Source: Treponema sp. UBA4328 (lineage in GTDB: Bacteria > Spirochaetota > Spirochaetia > Treponematales > Treponemataceae). Taken from it: a stretch of DNA of 15,774 nucleotides. The position numbers were made by a program, and so were the translations under genes. The stretch's first letter is position 1; every line of letters begins with the position of its first letter. Where the stretch lies: contig DGTU01000114.1 of assembly GCA_002394465.1 (NCBI GenBank), forward strand, positions 1 through 15,774, written 5' to 3'. Under the pieces are notes generated by a model. The model was not told where the DNA came from and ran no database searches. It saw only the letters and a program-made list of their open reading frames with translations. This document shows, one piece after another, positions 15,209-15,774 of the stretch.

Positions 15209-15237
15209 TTGAGTAAAAATTATAAATTCTCTATAAT
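15209..15237 (+). promoter_or_regulatory. Strong sigma-70-like promoter for oadG-oadA
   Basis: A -35 TTGAGT (15209-15214), a 17-base spacer and a consensus -10 TATAAT (15232-15237) lie 19 bases after the dapB stop. Expected transcription start is about 15244, giving a leader of about 40 bases. Confidence 0.75.
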
Positions 15238-15242
15238 TATCA

Positions 15243-15252
15243 GCAAATTTGC
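15243..15252 (+). promoter_or_regulatory. Perfect 10-bp palindrome over the predicted transcription start
   Basis: GCAAATTTGC reads the same on both strands and covers the position where transcription should begin. It could be a small operator, but the surrounding DNA is very A/T-rich, so chance is also possible. Confidence 0.3.
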
Positions 15253-15283
15253 ATAAATTTTTTTATATTTTTCTGGAGGAATT

Positions 15284-15514
15284 ATGACAATTTCCGAAAT
15301 GCTTACTCAGAGCGGCTTTCTTACGCTCCTGGGTATGGGTGTTGTTTTCGGCTTCCTTATCATTATGATTATCTGTATGAACGGTCTCCGTGTTCTTGTT
15401 CATGCATTTGGACTTGATAAAGAAGAACCGAAATCAGATGTTCCGGCAGCTCCTGCTGCTGATGAAAAAGCAGTCGTTGCCGCTATCGCAACAGCCTTGC
15501 ACGAAAAACAATAA
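15284..15514 (+). CDS. oadG: Oxaloacetate decarboxylase gamma subunit (OadG family)
   Basis: A 76-residue membrane protein. One long hydrophobic helix (about 11-32, LTLLGMGVVFGFLIIMIICMN) carries the GMGVVFxFL motif of OadG, followed by an Ala/Pro-rich linker (40-60) and a short C-terminal helix. In the family it anchors and helps assemble the sodium-pumping decarboxylase, linking the soluble alpha subunit to the membrane beta subunit, and its tail can bind zinc. No His-rich zinc tail is visible here. A GGAGGA ribosome binding site lies 3 bases before ATG 15284. It is followed after 16 bases by oadA. Confidence 0.86.
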   Translation: MTISEMLTQSGFLTLLGMGVVFGFLIIMIICMNGLRVLVHAFGLDKEEPKSDVPAAPAADEKAVVAAIATALHEKQ

Positions 15515-15530
15515 TTTAGAGGGATAAAAA

Positions 15531-15774
15531 ATGGCTAAGAAAATTGGTATTTCTGAACTTGTTCTGCGTGATGCTACACAGTCTCTTCACGCTACTCGTA
15601 TGACTCTGGCAGACATGCTGCCGATCGCACCGAAAATTGACAAAATCGGTTACTGGGCTGCTGAAGCCTGGGGTGGAGCAACATATGACTCTTGTATCCG
15701 CTTCCTTAATGAAGATCCGTGGGAGCGCCTCCGCAAACTCCACGCTGCAATGCCTAACACAAAAATCATGATGC
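15531..15774 (+). CDS. oadA: Oxaloacetate decarboxylase alpha subunit (5' part, runs off window)
   Basis: The frame begins at ATG 15531, with an AGAGGG site before it, and is open to the last base, giving about 81 residues of a protein usually near 500-600. It starts MAKKIGISELVLRDATQSL; the LRDATQS motif and the following GYWAAEAWGGATYDSCIRF are signatures of the carboxyltransferase (DRE-TIM barrel) domain shared by OadA and pyruvate carboxylase. D14 in the RDAxQS motif is a metal ligand in this family. The enzyme decarboxylates oxaloacetate and, with the gamma and beta subunits, exports Na+. Position after oadG fits an oad operon. Methylmalonyl-CoA decarboxylase or a 5S transcarboxylase-like role cannot be excluded from this fragment. 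Confidence 0.9.
   Translation, partial: MAKKIGISELVLRDATQSLHATRMTLADMLPIAPKIDKIGYWAAEAWGGATYDSCIRFLNEDPWERLRKLHAAMPNTKIMM

Overview
The window looks like chromosomal DNA of a spirochaete, most likely a Treponema. This rests on the protein style (treponeme-like aspartokinase, DapB and OadG/OadA), moderate G+C judged by eye, Gram-negative-type envelope genes, and C-terminal surface repeats resembling the LA_2272 repeat family known from spirochaetes. No database search was possible. All supported genes lie on the + strand, and no tRNA, rRNA, CRISPR array, insertion sequence or phage gene was seen.

Layout: 1-636 is the C-terminal part of a sugar-type ABC transporter ATPase, closed by a clear terminator. 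An RNB-family exoribonuclease (819-2726) and aspartokinase (2795-4117) follow, closed by a second terminator. From 4211 to 12568 there is an envelope locus: an ECF sigma factor (4271), a single-pass membrane protein that is probably its anti-sigma/sensor (4800), a secreted caspase-fold protein with surface repeats and a predicted C-terminal beta-barrel (5601), a TonB-dependent receptor-like outer-membrane protein (7887), and a complete energising set, ExbB (10480), two different ExbDs (11129, 11549) and TonB (11972). After it come a two-TM channel with an RCK/TrkA-N domain and a translationally coupled cyclic-nucleotide-binding protein (12621-14329), dapB (14411-15190), and oadG plus the start of oadA (15284 to the window end).

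The main discovery candidate is that the envelope locus appears to be one regulon. Upstream of the sigma gene, the receptor gene and exbB there is the same bipartite element, AAAGTRACAC, then exactly 15 bases, then GTGTC. The 15-base gap (7-mer GTRACAC to 5-mer GTGTC) is identical in all three, and the shape is that of an ECF -35/-10 promoter. The simplest reading is that the sigma factor drives its own operon (sigma, sensor, caspase protein) and two further units (receptor; ExbB-ExbD-ExbD-TonB). That would link an exported caspase-like outer-membrane protein to a dedicated TonB-powered receptor under one envelope-responsive switch. The function of the whole is unknown; uptake, surface remodelling and protein processing are all possible.

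Housekeeping genes for lysine/diaminopimelate synthesis (lysC, dapB) sit either side of this locus and of the channel pair. Conventional sigma-70-like promoters are visible before lysC, the channel gene and oadG, which contrasts with the special element used inside the locus.
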